In this document: positions 22,505-32,639 of the stretch, piece by piece | Position numbering within the stretch: position 1 is the first letter of the stretch | How the letters are laid out: each line of letters begins with the position of its first letter | NCBI GenBank assembly: GCA_021234155.1 | Contig: JAJEKV010000025.1 | Coordinates: 14,880,867-14,944,866, forward strand | DNA from: Isoetes taiwanensis | Lineage: Eukaryota; Streptophyta; Lycopodiopsida; Isoetales; Isoetaceae | Length of the DNA stretch: 64,000 bases | Direction of reading: 5' to 3' | Made by a program: the position numbers and the translations under genes | The notes under the pieces: generated by a model | What the model was told of the DNA's origin: nothing | Seen by the model: the letters and a program-made list of their open reading frames with translations, nothing else | Database searches by the model: none

Positions 22505-23225
22505 CACCTGCAATTATCTATCAGTAAAAACAGGCAAGGCAGTGCATATTTATCACGTTATTTCAGTGGACATATAGTCCCTAGTCTACCGGGTTATGGT
22601 TGCCAAATCCAGAATAAAACTATATCCAAGATACTGTTCCATGCAAATGGGCATTTGAGCTTGTTAAGTTAATATCCAAGTTGAGCTTGTGAAGAACTAA
22701 ATAAGCCCATATCCAAGTTGGCACTGCAAAATGGGCATTTGAGCTTGCTAACGTCTAGATATCTCTAAAATGGTAGACTATGTTGAAGAACTAAATAAAT
22801 GAAAGCAAGAATAGAAACAATTCCGAACTCTGCACCATTATTTTATCCCCTATTTTAAGCTGAAGATCCTCAAGCTAAGAAAGGACATGCTCATCATGAA
22901 ATGCTAAGATCAGATAAGACACCAGTTTCCACTGGGAGAGTTATTGTGAAACATTACAAGCACTTCCATTCTTGACTTATGCATAGAAACATCTACCATA
23001 AACAGCACAAAATTAAAAGGCAGAGGCATCTTCCACAATGAGAAAGCATGATAGTGTTGCAGAACCAATGTAAATAGGCCTTACAAAGGCAAGATCGCTG
23101 ATTTCAAGTTAAGAAACTAATTCCCAATGTCAATAGTATTTTGCAGATTACACCATGCGGGACAGATGCATAGGAAAAATGGAGTTGAAAGTACAAGCAG
23201 TAAATCAATATTGGCAAGCTCTTTC
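22505..23225. repeat. Intron module between units D and C
   Basis: Matches 19480-20215 of copy B, including GACACCAGTTTCCACTGGGAG and ACCATGCGGGACAGATGCATA, with a small internal rearrangement near 22675-22700. No exon is recognisable. Confidence 0.7.
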
Positions 23226-24276
23226 CCGTTTTAAAGCTCAAATTCCTGTTCATACTCGACCTCCTTGCTCAAGTAGGAATCGGAATCCAAATTTTATGGC
23301 CATGACCAAACTTACTGTCATCTAGCTCTTTCTTATGATTAGTGTCATCGAACTGGTTGACCTCAGCAGAAATGATCAGGTAACAAAAGCAAGGCATCTC
23401 TTATATACTTCATAAAATAACAAATTATAAGTTTTAGGAGATTTCCACGACAAAGTAAATAATTTTTGTTGCCAATTCAAATTAAATCCAGAGAAGGTGA
23501 AAAGAAGGAGAACATTTTTATCCTTCCTCCCGTTTCGATTTCTATGTACATTCACTTGTGGGAACTTTCCTGCTATATGCTGGATAAGGTAATACTAGGC
23601 AGTTGTAGCTATCTTTTGCACTTCAAAGTCAAGTTGAAGACATAATGATATCTACTTTAAAGCCATGAGAATTAAAAGACCTTCAATGGTTTATTCTGCT
23701 CGAAACATGGAATGTGCATTGAGAACCAAAATGAGAACTTACTTGTGTGACAAGGCCTGCATATGCATGGCTTGTTTGGGGTAACATATGCATGGCTTGT
23801 AACCAAAATGATGAAGATGCCGAGCTGCAACCAATCCATCCCCGCCATTGTGTTCCAGGGACCACATAGTACAAGGACACGTTTATATTCAGCTACAGGA
23901 TACACCTGTGAAATGCCAAAGCGAGTTGGACACAAAATAAGATTGTAAAGGCAAGTGCCTACTGGAGACAAGGTACTATCAAGTGCTGAGCCGTGAAAGA
24001 TAGAATAATTGAACGATATTTACATAGTTATAAGTATGTAATACCTCTGAAATAGCTGAAGCAACACTCAAACCTGCAAGCTCCTGCTCAATAAATAGAT
24101 AGAACATAAGTATGAGAATGAATGACAATAATGTTAAAGTTATTAAAAAGGAAGAAGAGCACCATCAGCTGATCGATGCTAAAACCCAATGGCCCCATAA
24201 GCATTTCATCAATAGAAACCGCAGCAGATTGTGTAATATAAGATACATCGTCGAAACTTTGTGAAGCATTCCTGTG
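23226..24276 (-). pseudogene. NAXE-PNPOx copy C (first three NAXE exons only)
   Basis: Minus-strand exons N1 (24163-24276), N2 (24045-24083) and N3 (23743-23905) are identical in layout to copy A at an offset of 18,666 bp. They share with A the same 163-bp frameshifted N3 and the same CATGCATATG direct repeat inside it. Downstream (23226-23640) is intron sequence closer to unit D than to A. All PNPOx exons are absent, so this is a truncated pseudogene whose value is mainly as the 5' neighbour of kinase copy 2. Confidence 0.8.
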
Positions 24277-24579
24277 TTTCCAAGGAATTCGTCATATTCT
24301 AAATGCCACCAACCCTGTGTTACTTTCTGCTTCTGTTTCTGCGAGCATGTTAATGTGTTTGTGCATCAACGGGCCGGATAGTTGGCTTTGGGATCGTGCC
24401 AACATCCGACGGGCAGCAGACAAATATCTGGGCTTTTTCCTAATTTAGATCTCGCCTTTTTCCCGAAAGCCAGGAATAGAACTGATATTTTAGAACACGG
24501 AAAGTGCAGAGTCAGACACAATTACAGAGGTATAAGAATGTCTGCATTTGCATTGTGTTGGCATTACAGAATTCTGAGT
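24277..24579. promoter_or_regulatory. Divergent intergenic region, copy 2
   Basis: Duplicate of 5611-5913, base for base as far as I can follow. Whatever promoter activity exists upstream of kinase copy 1 should therefore be present here too. Confidence 0.35.
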
Positions 24580-25551
24580 ATGGAGACGGAGACGCAGGAG
24601 ACAGATGAAGAGCTTCTCAACTACACTTACTCTGCTTTATTTCCCAATCTTTTGAGAGCTATGATATGCTTAAGGAAATCGGCGAGGGTGGCCAAGCTAC
24701 GGTTTTCCTCTGCAGAAGTAAAAAGAGGAGGTAAGAAAGAGTTTGCTTGCAAAATCATCTGGGTAGGAGACACAGAGCCGATCAAGGAAATGGAGATCAT
24801 GCAGAAATTAGCCAGCAGCCCTGGCATAGTGCATATACACGAAGTAATCAAAGACGAGGGATTCTGGCACTTGATCATGGAATTGTGCGAATGTAGCTTG
24901 CTTGATGTAATCGTCAAGAAAGGCAGGCTATGCGAAAAGGAAGCGGCTCTTCTTACTCGAAATCTTGCTCTAGCTATACAGGATCTTCATCAAAAGGGTA
25001 TCATCCACCGGGATCTGAAGCCAGGCAACGTTCTTGTGACCTCAGCAGCAAAGCCCTATGATGTTAGGGTTTCAGGATTTCGGCATATCGGATCGTTTTT
25101 CAGGTTCTGCTCCCAGTTTTACATCCAGAGTCGGAACACCAAGATATTTCGCCCAGAGGTTGTGCAGGGATATTATTCCACAGAGATAGACATATGGGAT
25201 CTGGGTTTGATCCTGTATGAGGTGCTTACTGGGAATGATCACTTCTCAAGTCTAGAAACTGCGCAAATTCACGAAGAACTGCTTCATGGCGAGGATTTGG
25301 CTGCCTCACACTTGCATTGGCCAGTTGGGTTGGTGTCAGAGGAAGCAAAGAGCCTTGTTTTGGCAATGTTGCAGCCTGATCCAGAGGAAAGGATATCTGT
25401 GCAGCAAATTTTGGCACACCCCTGGGTTGCCAAATATTCTAGTACTAGTACAAGGGCGCCTCAGAGCTTAAAACGTAAGAGGCCATGCTTCAAATATGGT
25501 GTTCCTGCTAAGCTCATCAGAACAGTGAGGCCCTCTGAAATTGCCTGCTGA
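24382..25551 (+). pseudogene. Protein kinase copy 2, catalytic motifs scrambled by paired frameshifts
   Basis: Same length (389 codons) as copy 1 and identical over most of it, with HRDLKPGN retained. Two stretches read out of frame. A 1-bp loss near 24654 is compensated by a 1-bp gain near 24722, replacing the GEGGQATVFLC loop with unrelated residues. A 1-bp gain near 25074 (TTTCAGGATTT against TTTCGGATTT) is compensated by a 1-bp loss near 25152, replacing DFGISD and the activation segment. The second pair restores frame just before PEVVQGYY. As assembled it would bind ATP poorly and could not catalyse transfer: a pseudokinase or pseudogene. Because two of the four indels fall on CAG contexts and one in an A-run, sequencing error must be excluded. 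Confidence 0.75.
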
Positions 25552-26288
25552 AAGGAATCAAAGGGCAACAAGGGACATTCTTCTCTACATTTATTTGCCA
25601 CTCAAGAGACTTGGCATTAAACTAGATATCAGGTTATGCCACCTTCGTGACATAGAGTATTATATTTTTTGAAGACAATTATTTGTAGAGGTTGGCTTCT
25701 TGACATATGCCACCTTCAATGACATTTTTTTTGAATACAATACAATTATTTATAGAGGTTGGCTTCTTGACAAACGCCACCTCCGTGACATATTTTTCCA
25801 AATTAATTGTTCGCTTTGCCGAGCTCTAGCCAATATGGATTTTGGTTGCTCTTTTTGTTTACACATCTTCAAACTTTTCTTCCTTTTTTGCATTGTCTAA
25901 CTCAAATTTTTGCTTTCTAGTATTTGCATCTTGTGATCTTTGATACTATAACAAGCTTTGTTTTATGCTTTAGCATAGAATATTGTGGCTTCAGAGTCTC
26001 TTCTATTGGCAAGCAATTGCCATGTTGCCATGTGCGCACACAATTTGTTATAATAGTTGGAAGATGGACGATGTTCTTGAAGTTGGGGATTTTCGGACTT
26101 TTAAATGCTGTGGTATAGAAACATATTTGTCATTTTTATTGTAAGTGAGTGGACATAGAGTATAGTAGATCATTATGCAATTGTCAGAGTTGAGCACGTC
26201 TATAACAATGTGATGTTAGGCATTGTTATGAAGAAAGAGCTCAATACCTTATACGGTGGTGTGGCCATGTGACGTTGGGGTATTTTTG

Positions 26289-28038
26289 ATACAAATATTT
26301 ACGTTTGGATGTTGGAAATGGATGAGTGTAGTTATGCTATGCAATGTGACTTCTTTCATAGTTGGATATAGATGAGTGTAGTTATATAGGACAATAATTC
26401 TTGCTTTTGAAGGGCATGTTATTGAAAGTTGAGGAGTATTAAGGCTATGTGATGTAAAGTCTTATATAGTTGATACAATAGGTTGAAACATATAATTGCC
26501 TAAAGAAAAGATGTATTGCATGTACCTGAAAAATTGCCTAATCTCTATTGCCTGTGTTATCTTTAGCAATGGTCAAGTTCAACCAATTCTTGAGTACTTT
26601 AGAAGGAAAGGGCCTATTTAACCAATTCTTGAGTACTTTAGAATGGAATGGCCTTTACATATGGAAGGGCCTATTTACCGTGTCAAGTTTAAATGCAAGA
26701 TATATTGCGAAAATACTTAGGCATGAGAACCTCATACTTTGAAGGTCGATGAAAGCCTTGTCACTTGGACACTTACTCTTGGACATTCAACCTCAGGCAT
26801 AATAAGATTGATCACTTGCACATTCTTCTTGGCACATCCCTTTTGTTAGGAACCAGTTGATTCAGGTTACCTTCATAATTTTCCCAGTACAAAATTTCAG
26901 TGGTCTCGTCGTCCGAAATTTAAAATAGGAAACCCTTTCCGCTTTTAGAGAAATATGGAAGGGTTTTCATATTTCGAGGTTTTATAACCCAAACGGTTCT
27001 GAGATAGTTTCAGCAATCACAGTCCCTACCCTGATTATGTATTTCGTTTAGATTGGATCACGTAGTGGACCATAAGATCCGAGCCAAGGGCCAAGCACCA
27101 TTCCCACCTATACCTTTTTGACGTGACAGAAATGTCAACATGTTCTCTCAACTGACATGCCATGTAGTACTTATTTCAAACATAGACTATAAATCCTGGT
27201 TGAATTCCTTAGGCAGTCTAAGAAACTAGAAGTTTGTGATTCACATGCTCTTTTTGTTGAGTATAAAATTTTCAGGAAATGTAGGATACATCCTACACCC
27301 TCTTAATCATGCCCAACCTCTTCCACATAACTTTTTGAAGGAGACGTTGCAGATCCTCAATAGGTACAAATATTTACGTTTGGATGTTGGAAATGGATGA
27401 GTGTAGTTATGCTATGCAATGTGACTTCTTTCATAGTTGGATATAGATGAGTGTAGTTATATAGGACAATAATTCTTGTTTTTGAAGGGCATGTTATTGA
27501 ATGTTGAGGAGTATTAAGGCTATGTGATGTAAAGTCTTATATAGTTGATACAATAGGTTGAAACATATAATTGCCTAAAGAAAAGATGTATTGTATGCAC
27601 CTGAAAAATTGCCTAATCTCTATTGCCTGTGTTATCTTTAGCAATGGTCAAGTTCAACAAATTCTTGAGTACTTTAGAAGGAAAGGGCCTATTTAACCAA
27701 TTCTTGAGTACTTTAGAATGGAATGGCCTTTACATATGGAAGGGCCTATTTACCGTGTCAAGTTTAAATGCAGGATATATTGCGAAAAGACTTAGGCATA
27801 AGAACCTCATACTTTGAAGGTCGATGAAAACCTTGTCACTTGGACACTTACTCTTGGACATTCAACCTCGGGCATAATAATATTGATCACTTGCACATTC
27901 TTCTTGGCACATCCCTTTTGTTAGGAACCAGTTGGTTCAGGTTACCTTCGTAGTTTTCCCAAAGACAAAATTTCAAATGGTCTCATCTTCCTAAATTTAA
28001 AATAAGAAACCCTTTCCGCTTTTAGAGAAATATGGAAG
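26289..28038. repeat. Tandem duplication, period about 1,075 bp
   Basis: 26289-26957 recurs as 27364-28038 with few changes. The first unit begins inside the segmental duplication (TACAAATATTTACGTTTGG), so this duplication arose later. Each unit contains an inner 42-bp-type tandem of AACCAATTCTTGAGTACTTTAGAA, which yields 64-codon ORFs at 26548 and 27623. These are repeat translations; I see no protein family. The spacer 26958-27363 occurs once. Confidence 0.85.
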
Positions 28039-28338
28039 GGTCCCACCCTCCAAATCAGCCCTTCAATTTCACAAGCTAGTCCCACACAATCCTCACAAGT
28101 GATTCAAATATAAGTATACTTATTCTAGCTAATTTCTCTAAGATATATGATCTTTTTGCTTTGACATGCAGTGCCATTTGGATTCTCTAGATACCTTCTA
28201 CCATTTGGATGCTCTGGATACTTTCTGCCAGTTCATTGGCATGCGAGGTAACTTGCCCAAGACTCAGGCACTGCCCGCCTCATTCCCGCACCAGTCAATG
28301 CCTCCTTCACTTACCAGGCCCAAAATGTAAAGGTCACA
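28039..28338. other. No gene; left flank of the LTR retrotransposon
   Basis: Contains a short repeated phrase (CTACCATTTGGATGCTCTGG near 28198 and a similar one at 28174). Nothing else is recognisable. Confidence 0.4.
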
Positions 28339-28343
28339 TCCAC
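28339..28343. repeat. Target-site duplication, left (TCCAC)
   Basis: TCCAC immediately before the 5' LTR start TGTGACGG, matched by TCCAC at 40043-40047 after the 3' LTR. A 5-bp duplication is the normal integration footprint of Ty3/gypsy elements. Confidence 0.9.
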
Positions 28344-29996
28344 TGTGACGGTCCAGGGGAATATACGCCATAAATACGTATATTCCTGGATCCGTCACTA
28401 TACAAGTCTATCTTCATAGCCTTGTATACCATAGATTGTGGCATTAGGGGGCATGGCCAAGTTATTCTCATAACTTAGCCAACCATAGGTTAGACCATTA
28501 TCCACGTGGCCTTAACCTATTGGGGGCACCCGCCACACAGGATTCACCCGATTGGTGCCACGTGGCATCCTAGGTGGACCTAACTTATATAGGTCTGAAA
28601 CCCTAACCCTAGGCCTCTTTCCAGCCCTAGCACCCGTGGGGACTCACCTACTGCGTTCGAAACCCCGTTTCAACATCGCTTGTTGGCATAGGGTGGTGCA
28701 AAGAGCCCCAGCCAGGGTAGACTTGTTCTTGGAGTAGGAGCAAAGATCTCGTGAGTCAAGACCATGGAGGCACACCTGATCTGGAGGGAGAGCTTCAGAG
28801 CAGGTGTATGTAGGATAGTAGTTGTGATAGCTTATCCGGAATTAGCATTCCGTATATGCTAGTATCTTGTATCTAGAGTAGAGCCATCCTAGAACAACGT
28901 ATTCAACATCTTGAACCCTAATCAATGAACCCTAACTATTAGTTAGATTTGTATGATTAGGTTAAGATGTTCTTCTTATGATTATTCTCATGATGTGATG
29001 ATTATGTGATGATGGTTGATCATGTTTGCTCCTCTTGTATTGGGAAGGGGGGGTAGAGACCTAGAGCCATATGTAGTATGCTTCTAGATTAGACCCCTTA
29101 GTTCCTATTAGTTGCGGCTCAGGTATAGGAGCCCGCCAAAGCTATCGAGGCTATGTTATGACTCAGCACCACATAACGGGCTAGAGGGAAAGTGGAGGGA
29201 GGATCCCCGCCGAAAGGGGGCTTCGGGGATCCCATAGTGGGCTAGGCTTATGGTCTGCCACTTCGCAGTGGGCCGGCATGGGTCCGACACCTCCCGGGGC
29301 AATGGTGTTGCCCTCCGCCTCGAGAGCTGCAAGTGTTGGCTTGGCTCTCGCTTTTGGGGGTCAAGTCGCACGAATCGGTGTCGCCACGATTCTCTAGCCG
29401 CCACGGCAACACCTCTAGACCCCGGGAGGGGAGATGCAACCCTTCCCGCCTCATCCACCGGGAGATGCAACCTCGAGTAGTCCCGATGGGTGATGCCATG
29501 GGATTGCGTGTCCCAGGAAGGCTAGAGTCATGCCGAGCCTGATTTAGCCCATCCGCAGTATGCACGTGAGGGGCGGATGGAGTGGTCAACCCTAGCCATT
29601 GTCTATAGCCAGCCCGCCATTGTTATGACTCGCCCCGCTTCTATCTTGAGGCTCTAGCTACCGGGCCATCCTCCTTATGAGTCTGAGCCATGGGTAGGAG
29701 CTCTTATGTTTCATGGCATAGGATTATCTTCTTTGCGCTTGTGGATATGTGATGGACTACCCTTCGAGGTAGTATGTTGTATTGTTATTGCTAGTTCTGA
29801 CGTTGTTTATGCTTCCGCCGTGATAGGAGCCCATAGGGAAGGGCGCCAGAGACACCTTCGAAGTCCCCCCCGCCTCCAAGACTAGATTCTTTCAGAAAGC
29901 GGGTTAGACTGAGGGCCCATGCGTTTGATGGACCTGGATGGGGGATTTCCTACCGAAAGTGTACCACCGCACCGTATATTTAGCAGGGGCGCCACA
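28344..29996 (+). repeat. 5' LTR
   Basis: Starts TGTGACGG, ends GCGCCACA. It pairs with 38419-40042. A TATA-like ACTTATATAGG lies at about 28584-28593, followed within 10 bp by AAACCCTAACCCTA, a telo-box-like motif. ORFs at 29156-29589 on both strands are LTR sequence. Differences from the 3' LTR are concentrated at CAG/CTG sites. Confidence 0.95.
28583..28612 (+). promoter_or_regulatory. LTR core promoter candidate (TATA plus telo-box)
   Basis: ACTTATATAGG followed by GAAACCCTAACCCTAGG; the same pair is present in the 3' LTR at about 38657-38685. Teloboxes (AAACCCTA) are known near plant promoters and are bound by Myb/telobox proteins. That the LTR uses it is inference. Confidence 0.5.
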
Positions 29997-29997
29997 A

Positions 29998-30010
29998 TGG
30001 TATCGTGAGC
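29998..30010 (+). other. Primer-binding site, tRNA-iMet type
   Basis: TGGTATCGTGAGC two bases after the 5' LTR. The usual plant PBS complementary to initiator-Met tRNA is TGGTATCAGAGC. The only departure is CAG read as CGTG, the same kind of change seen at CAG sites between the LTRs. Confidence 0.8.
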
Positions 30011-30869
30011 AATGTTCTTGGTTGACCAAGAGCTAGCACTCCACCATATCCCCTCAATAGGTAGACTAACCGGCCTAGCTATGGAATGGAATGAGAATTC
30101 CAGCCTTGAACCAGAATATGGGAGAATTTTTTTCCCCATTAGCGGGGATCGTAATTAGATTAAGTATAGTCTAAGTGGTAGAAATAATATAGTCAAAAGA
30201 AACCTTTCTAGTAAATTTGAGCTCAAGTTGTTCATGAACCGCACCTTCCAAGCAAAAAATTGAACGAAAATCGCCAAAAGAAAGCTTGAAAGAAATGGCG
30301 AAATGACCACTACTTGGCCCAAAAAGGAATTAGGAAATTTTGAGAAATAGTTAAGGATTAGGGAAGTACCTTTAATTATTAACCCATAGTTATAATAAAT
30401 TTACTCTTAAGAAAAGTATCTAATAAACCTATGGAAACACCTCTACTCCCTAGAAGTTCCCCAAATGGTAGCTTGAACCTCTCCCTTACCCTTGTAAAGC
30501 CTAATTAGAAGCTAATCTCCTGAAGCTGCCATAAGAGTGTCCAACCTAACCAACAAAATTTACCCAGATCGACCCAAAGGAGCCGGAAGATAGAGGCAAG
30601 ATCGCCAAGAGGCCACCATCAAGGAAGCTGCTGTTGGGAGGGACCAAACAAGTAGCTAGGAAGGTCGAAGCTCCAGCTTGGTAACCGAACGCCGGCACTC
30701 ACGTGGGCGACAAGCAAATTCTGAGGCTCTGCTTGTAGGCTAGACCGACGAACTTGGCCACTCAAGCTCTCGCATCTAATCGCTTTTTACCGTGAGGAGG
30801 AGCAAATCGACTTAGCACTTCAGCGTAATGATCGCAAGGTCAGGAAAAATTGAGATCGCGGGCGCTCGC

Positions 30870-31130
30870 CGGCAAGGGAAGAGCAAGTAGCGAGAGCAAC
30901 CGGGCAACAGGGAGCAATCCCAAAGAACAAGAGAGAGCAGAGAAGAGCAAGTAGCGAGCAACTCGGAGCAACGCAAGCAAATCCTTAACGGGGAAGGGAG
31001 AAAGTGGAAGAGCAAGTAGCGAGAGCAACGAGCAATCTAAGGAGCAACCCCAAAGAACAAGGAGAGCAGGAGAAGAGCAAGTAGCCAGAGCAACCTCGGC
31101 AACAGAGCAACCCCAACACCAGAAGAATAG
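30870..31130. repeat. Tandem GAGCAAGTAGCGAG-type repeats inside the element
   Basis: Units of roughly 70-100 bp built from AGAGCAAGTAGCGAG, CAAAGAACAAG and GAGCAACC, about three degenerate copies. Minus-strand ORFs 30812-31342 arise from this periodicity (leucine/serine-rich) and are not genes. Confidence 0.7.
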
Positions 31131-31309
31131 GGGAGCAAAGAAGCAAGAGGGAGCAACCCTCAAGAATACGAAAATAACCCATGCAAAGAGAACAAAGAAG
31201 AAGGCGAAGCGAAAGCAACCAATGCCAAGAAAAGCCGCATAAAGAGGCATGAAGCTAGGGCGAGGGAGAGCATGGTTATCGAGAACCACAACTGACGAAT
31301 CGGAGGAGG

Positions 31310-31860
31310 ATGAGCCCGAGGAAGAAGGACCAAAACGGGCAAGGGGCTAAAGAAGAAGAGGAGGAGGAGGTCAAGAAAAGACGAGGCCTACACGCCTGCA
31401 AACCATATCCAATGCAAATTAAGGAGGGCAACATCAGCGAGAAGCTACTTAAAGCTCAAGCAAGATATGGAGTAATGAAGAAGAAGGCAAGATACAAGAT
31501 TTATCTCCGCCAAACAATCCGACAAGGCAACACTAGAGTCGAAAATCAAGCCTCCACCACCTTGACCCGATTCCCCAAGAACGTCCCGCCATGGGCCAAA
31601 TCCCCAAAGACAAATAGAGCTGCTCAAAGATATTCGACATTGCCAACATCATACCACCGATGATCCGTAAACTCTCTTTCGAAAGTGCCTACATCAAAGG
31701 TCTATTGAGGAGTTCAAGATGGGCCACCGACTACGGAACCACATCAACGATGGCGGGATCTCGCCGAAGCGGCCAAAGCCGAGGAGGCCAAGATCCGCAC
31801 CATTCATGCCAAGAGGATGACCATTACGCCAAGAGCATGAACCTAGCACCTAAGGATTAG
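31310..31860 (+). pseudogene. Possible gag remnant
   Basis: ORF 31310-31663 is rich in Lys, Arg, Glu and Gln and lies where gag should be, downstream of the PBS and leader. It continues with a second short frame to 31860. No zinc knuckle is visible. Assignment rests on position and composition only. Confidence 0.3.
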
Positions 31861-32085
31861 AAAAAAAAAAAAAAAAAAAAATGAATGAAATTTAGGAATC
31901 TTTGAATAAGATTTTGAACTTGTATGTATATATGTTCCTAGAATTAATGGTTATATGTATATATATGGAGTCAAAGTCAACTCGGGTTGGATCATGCGAA
32001 AGGCCTCTCGTCGCCGCTAACGCAGCCTCATTTTTCGCTGGCAACCCGGTTTGCAAAAAAAAAAAAAAAAAAAAAAAAAAGTCAA
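31861..32085. repeat. Two poly-A tracts bracketing a short segment
   Basis: A-runs of about 22 at 31861-31882 and about 28 at 32056-32083. The segment between ends with, and the one after begins with, GTCAAAGTCAACTCGGGT-like sequence, so the stretch looks like a small duplicated or retro-inserted piece. ORFs here encode lysine runs and are spurious. Confidence 0.7.
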
Positions 32086-32385
32086 AGTCAACTCGGGTCC
32101 CATCACAGAAACCCCTCACAACCCCCCTTGACGCAGGGGCTATTTCTCGCGACGCCACCCGATTTCGGCATTTTGACAGTTATAGGTGTCCAATTTGAGT
32201 AATAAAAGTTGCTAGTTAGGTTAGAATCATGCTGAAAAGTCATGTTAGGATGTTTAAATTCCCAAAAACCCTTCATAGGAATAGAATTGACCCGAAACCG
32301 GGTCGCATCGCTGAAACCACTTTGCGCTTCCTTGACGCAGAGCCCTTTCATGACGCCACCCGATTTCGCCCAATTTTGCCTAAAT
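31974..32385. repeat. Three diverged copies of a GTCGCATC...GACGCCACCCGATTTCG module
   Basis: The phrase 'CGGGT(C)-CATC...GAAACC...CTTGACGCAG.GC...GACGCCACCCGATTTCG' is recognisable at about 32093-32167 and 32298-32370, with a more degraded version at 31984-32055. Their role within the element's 5' region is unknown. Confidence 0.55.
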
Positions 32386-32639
32386 TGACCAATTTTGACC
32401 CAACAAATTGCCATGTAGTGTTTCTTGCTTTGCTTTGTTTAGAATTGCACTTCATGGTAGCTCATTTGGACAACCATGGCTATAGATTCGAAGTCCGCCC
32501 CATCGAACCTTTTGTGCACGGAACCCGAGGTACCCTAGTCTATAAAAAGGGCCCTCATTTGTCATTTTCTCCCCATCAATCGCTCTCGCCTCCTTTGGCG
32601 ATTTTCTAGCCCTTTGCTTAATCCCAAAGAAATTTTTTT

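Larger units (their letters stand above)
23640..26316. repeat. Segmental duplication, copy 2
   Basis: Partner of 4974-7895. It lacks the MITE of copy 1 and so shows the empty site at about 26210-26217. The right end passes into the 1,075-bp tandem duplication. Confidence 0.9.

Noticed and set aside
26548..27817. Two similar 64-codon ORFs (26548 and 27623) suggesting a small gene family
   Set aside because: They are the translation of a repeated nucleotide unit with an internal AACCAATTCTTGAGTACTTTAG repeat; no independent sign of coding.
29156..29589. Overlapping 76-113-codon ORFs in the 5' LTR and their equivalents at 39248-39802
   Set aside because: Both LTRs carry them in different, shifted forms; GC-rich LTR sequence without a coding signature.
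30840..31289. 149-codon minus-strand ORF, leucine/serine-rich and membrane-like
   Set aside because: It is produced by the antisense of the GAGCAAGTAGCGAG tandem repeats inside the Ty3 element; overlapping frames all stay open because of the repeat.
31902..32202. Lysine-run ORFs near 31.9-32.2 kb
   Set aside because: They translate the poly-A tracts and are spurious.
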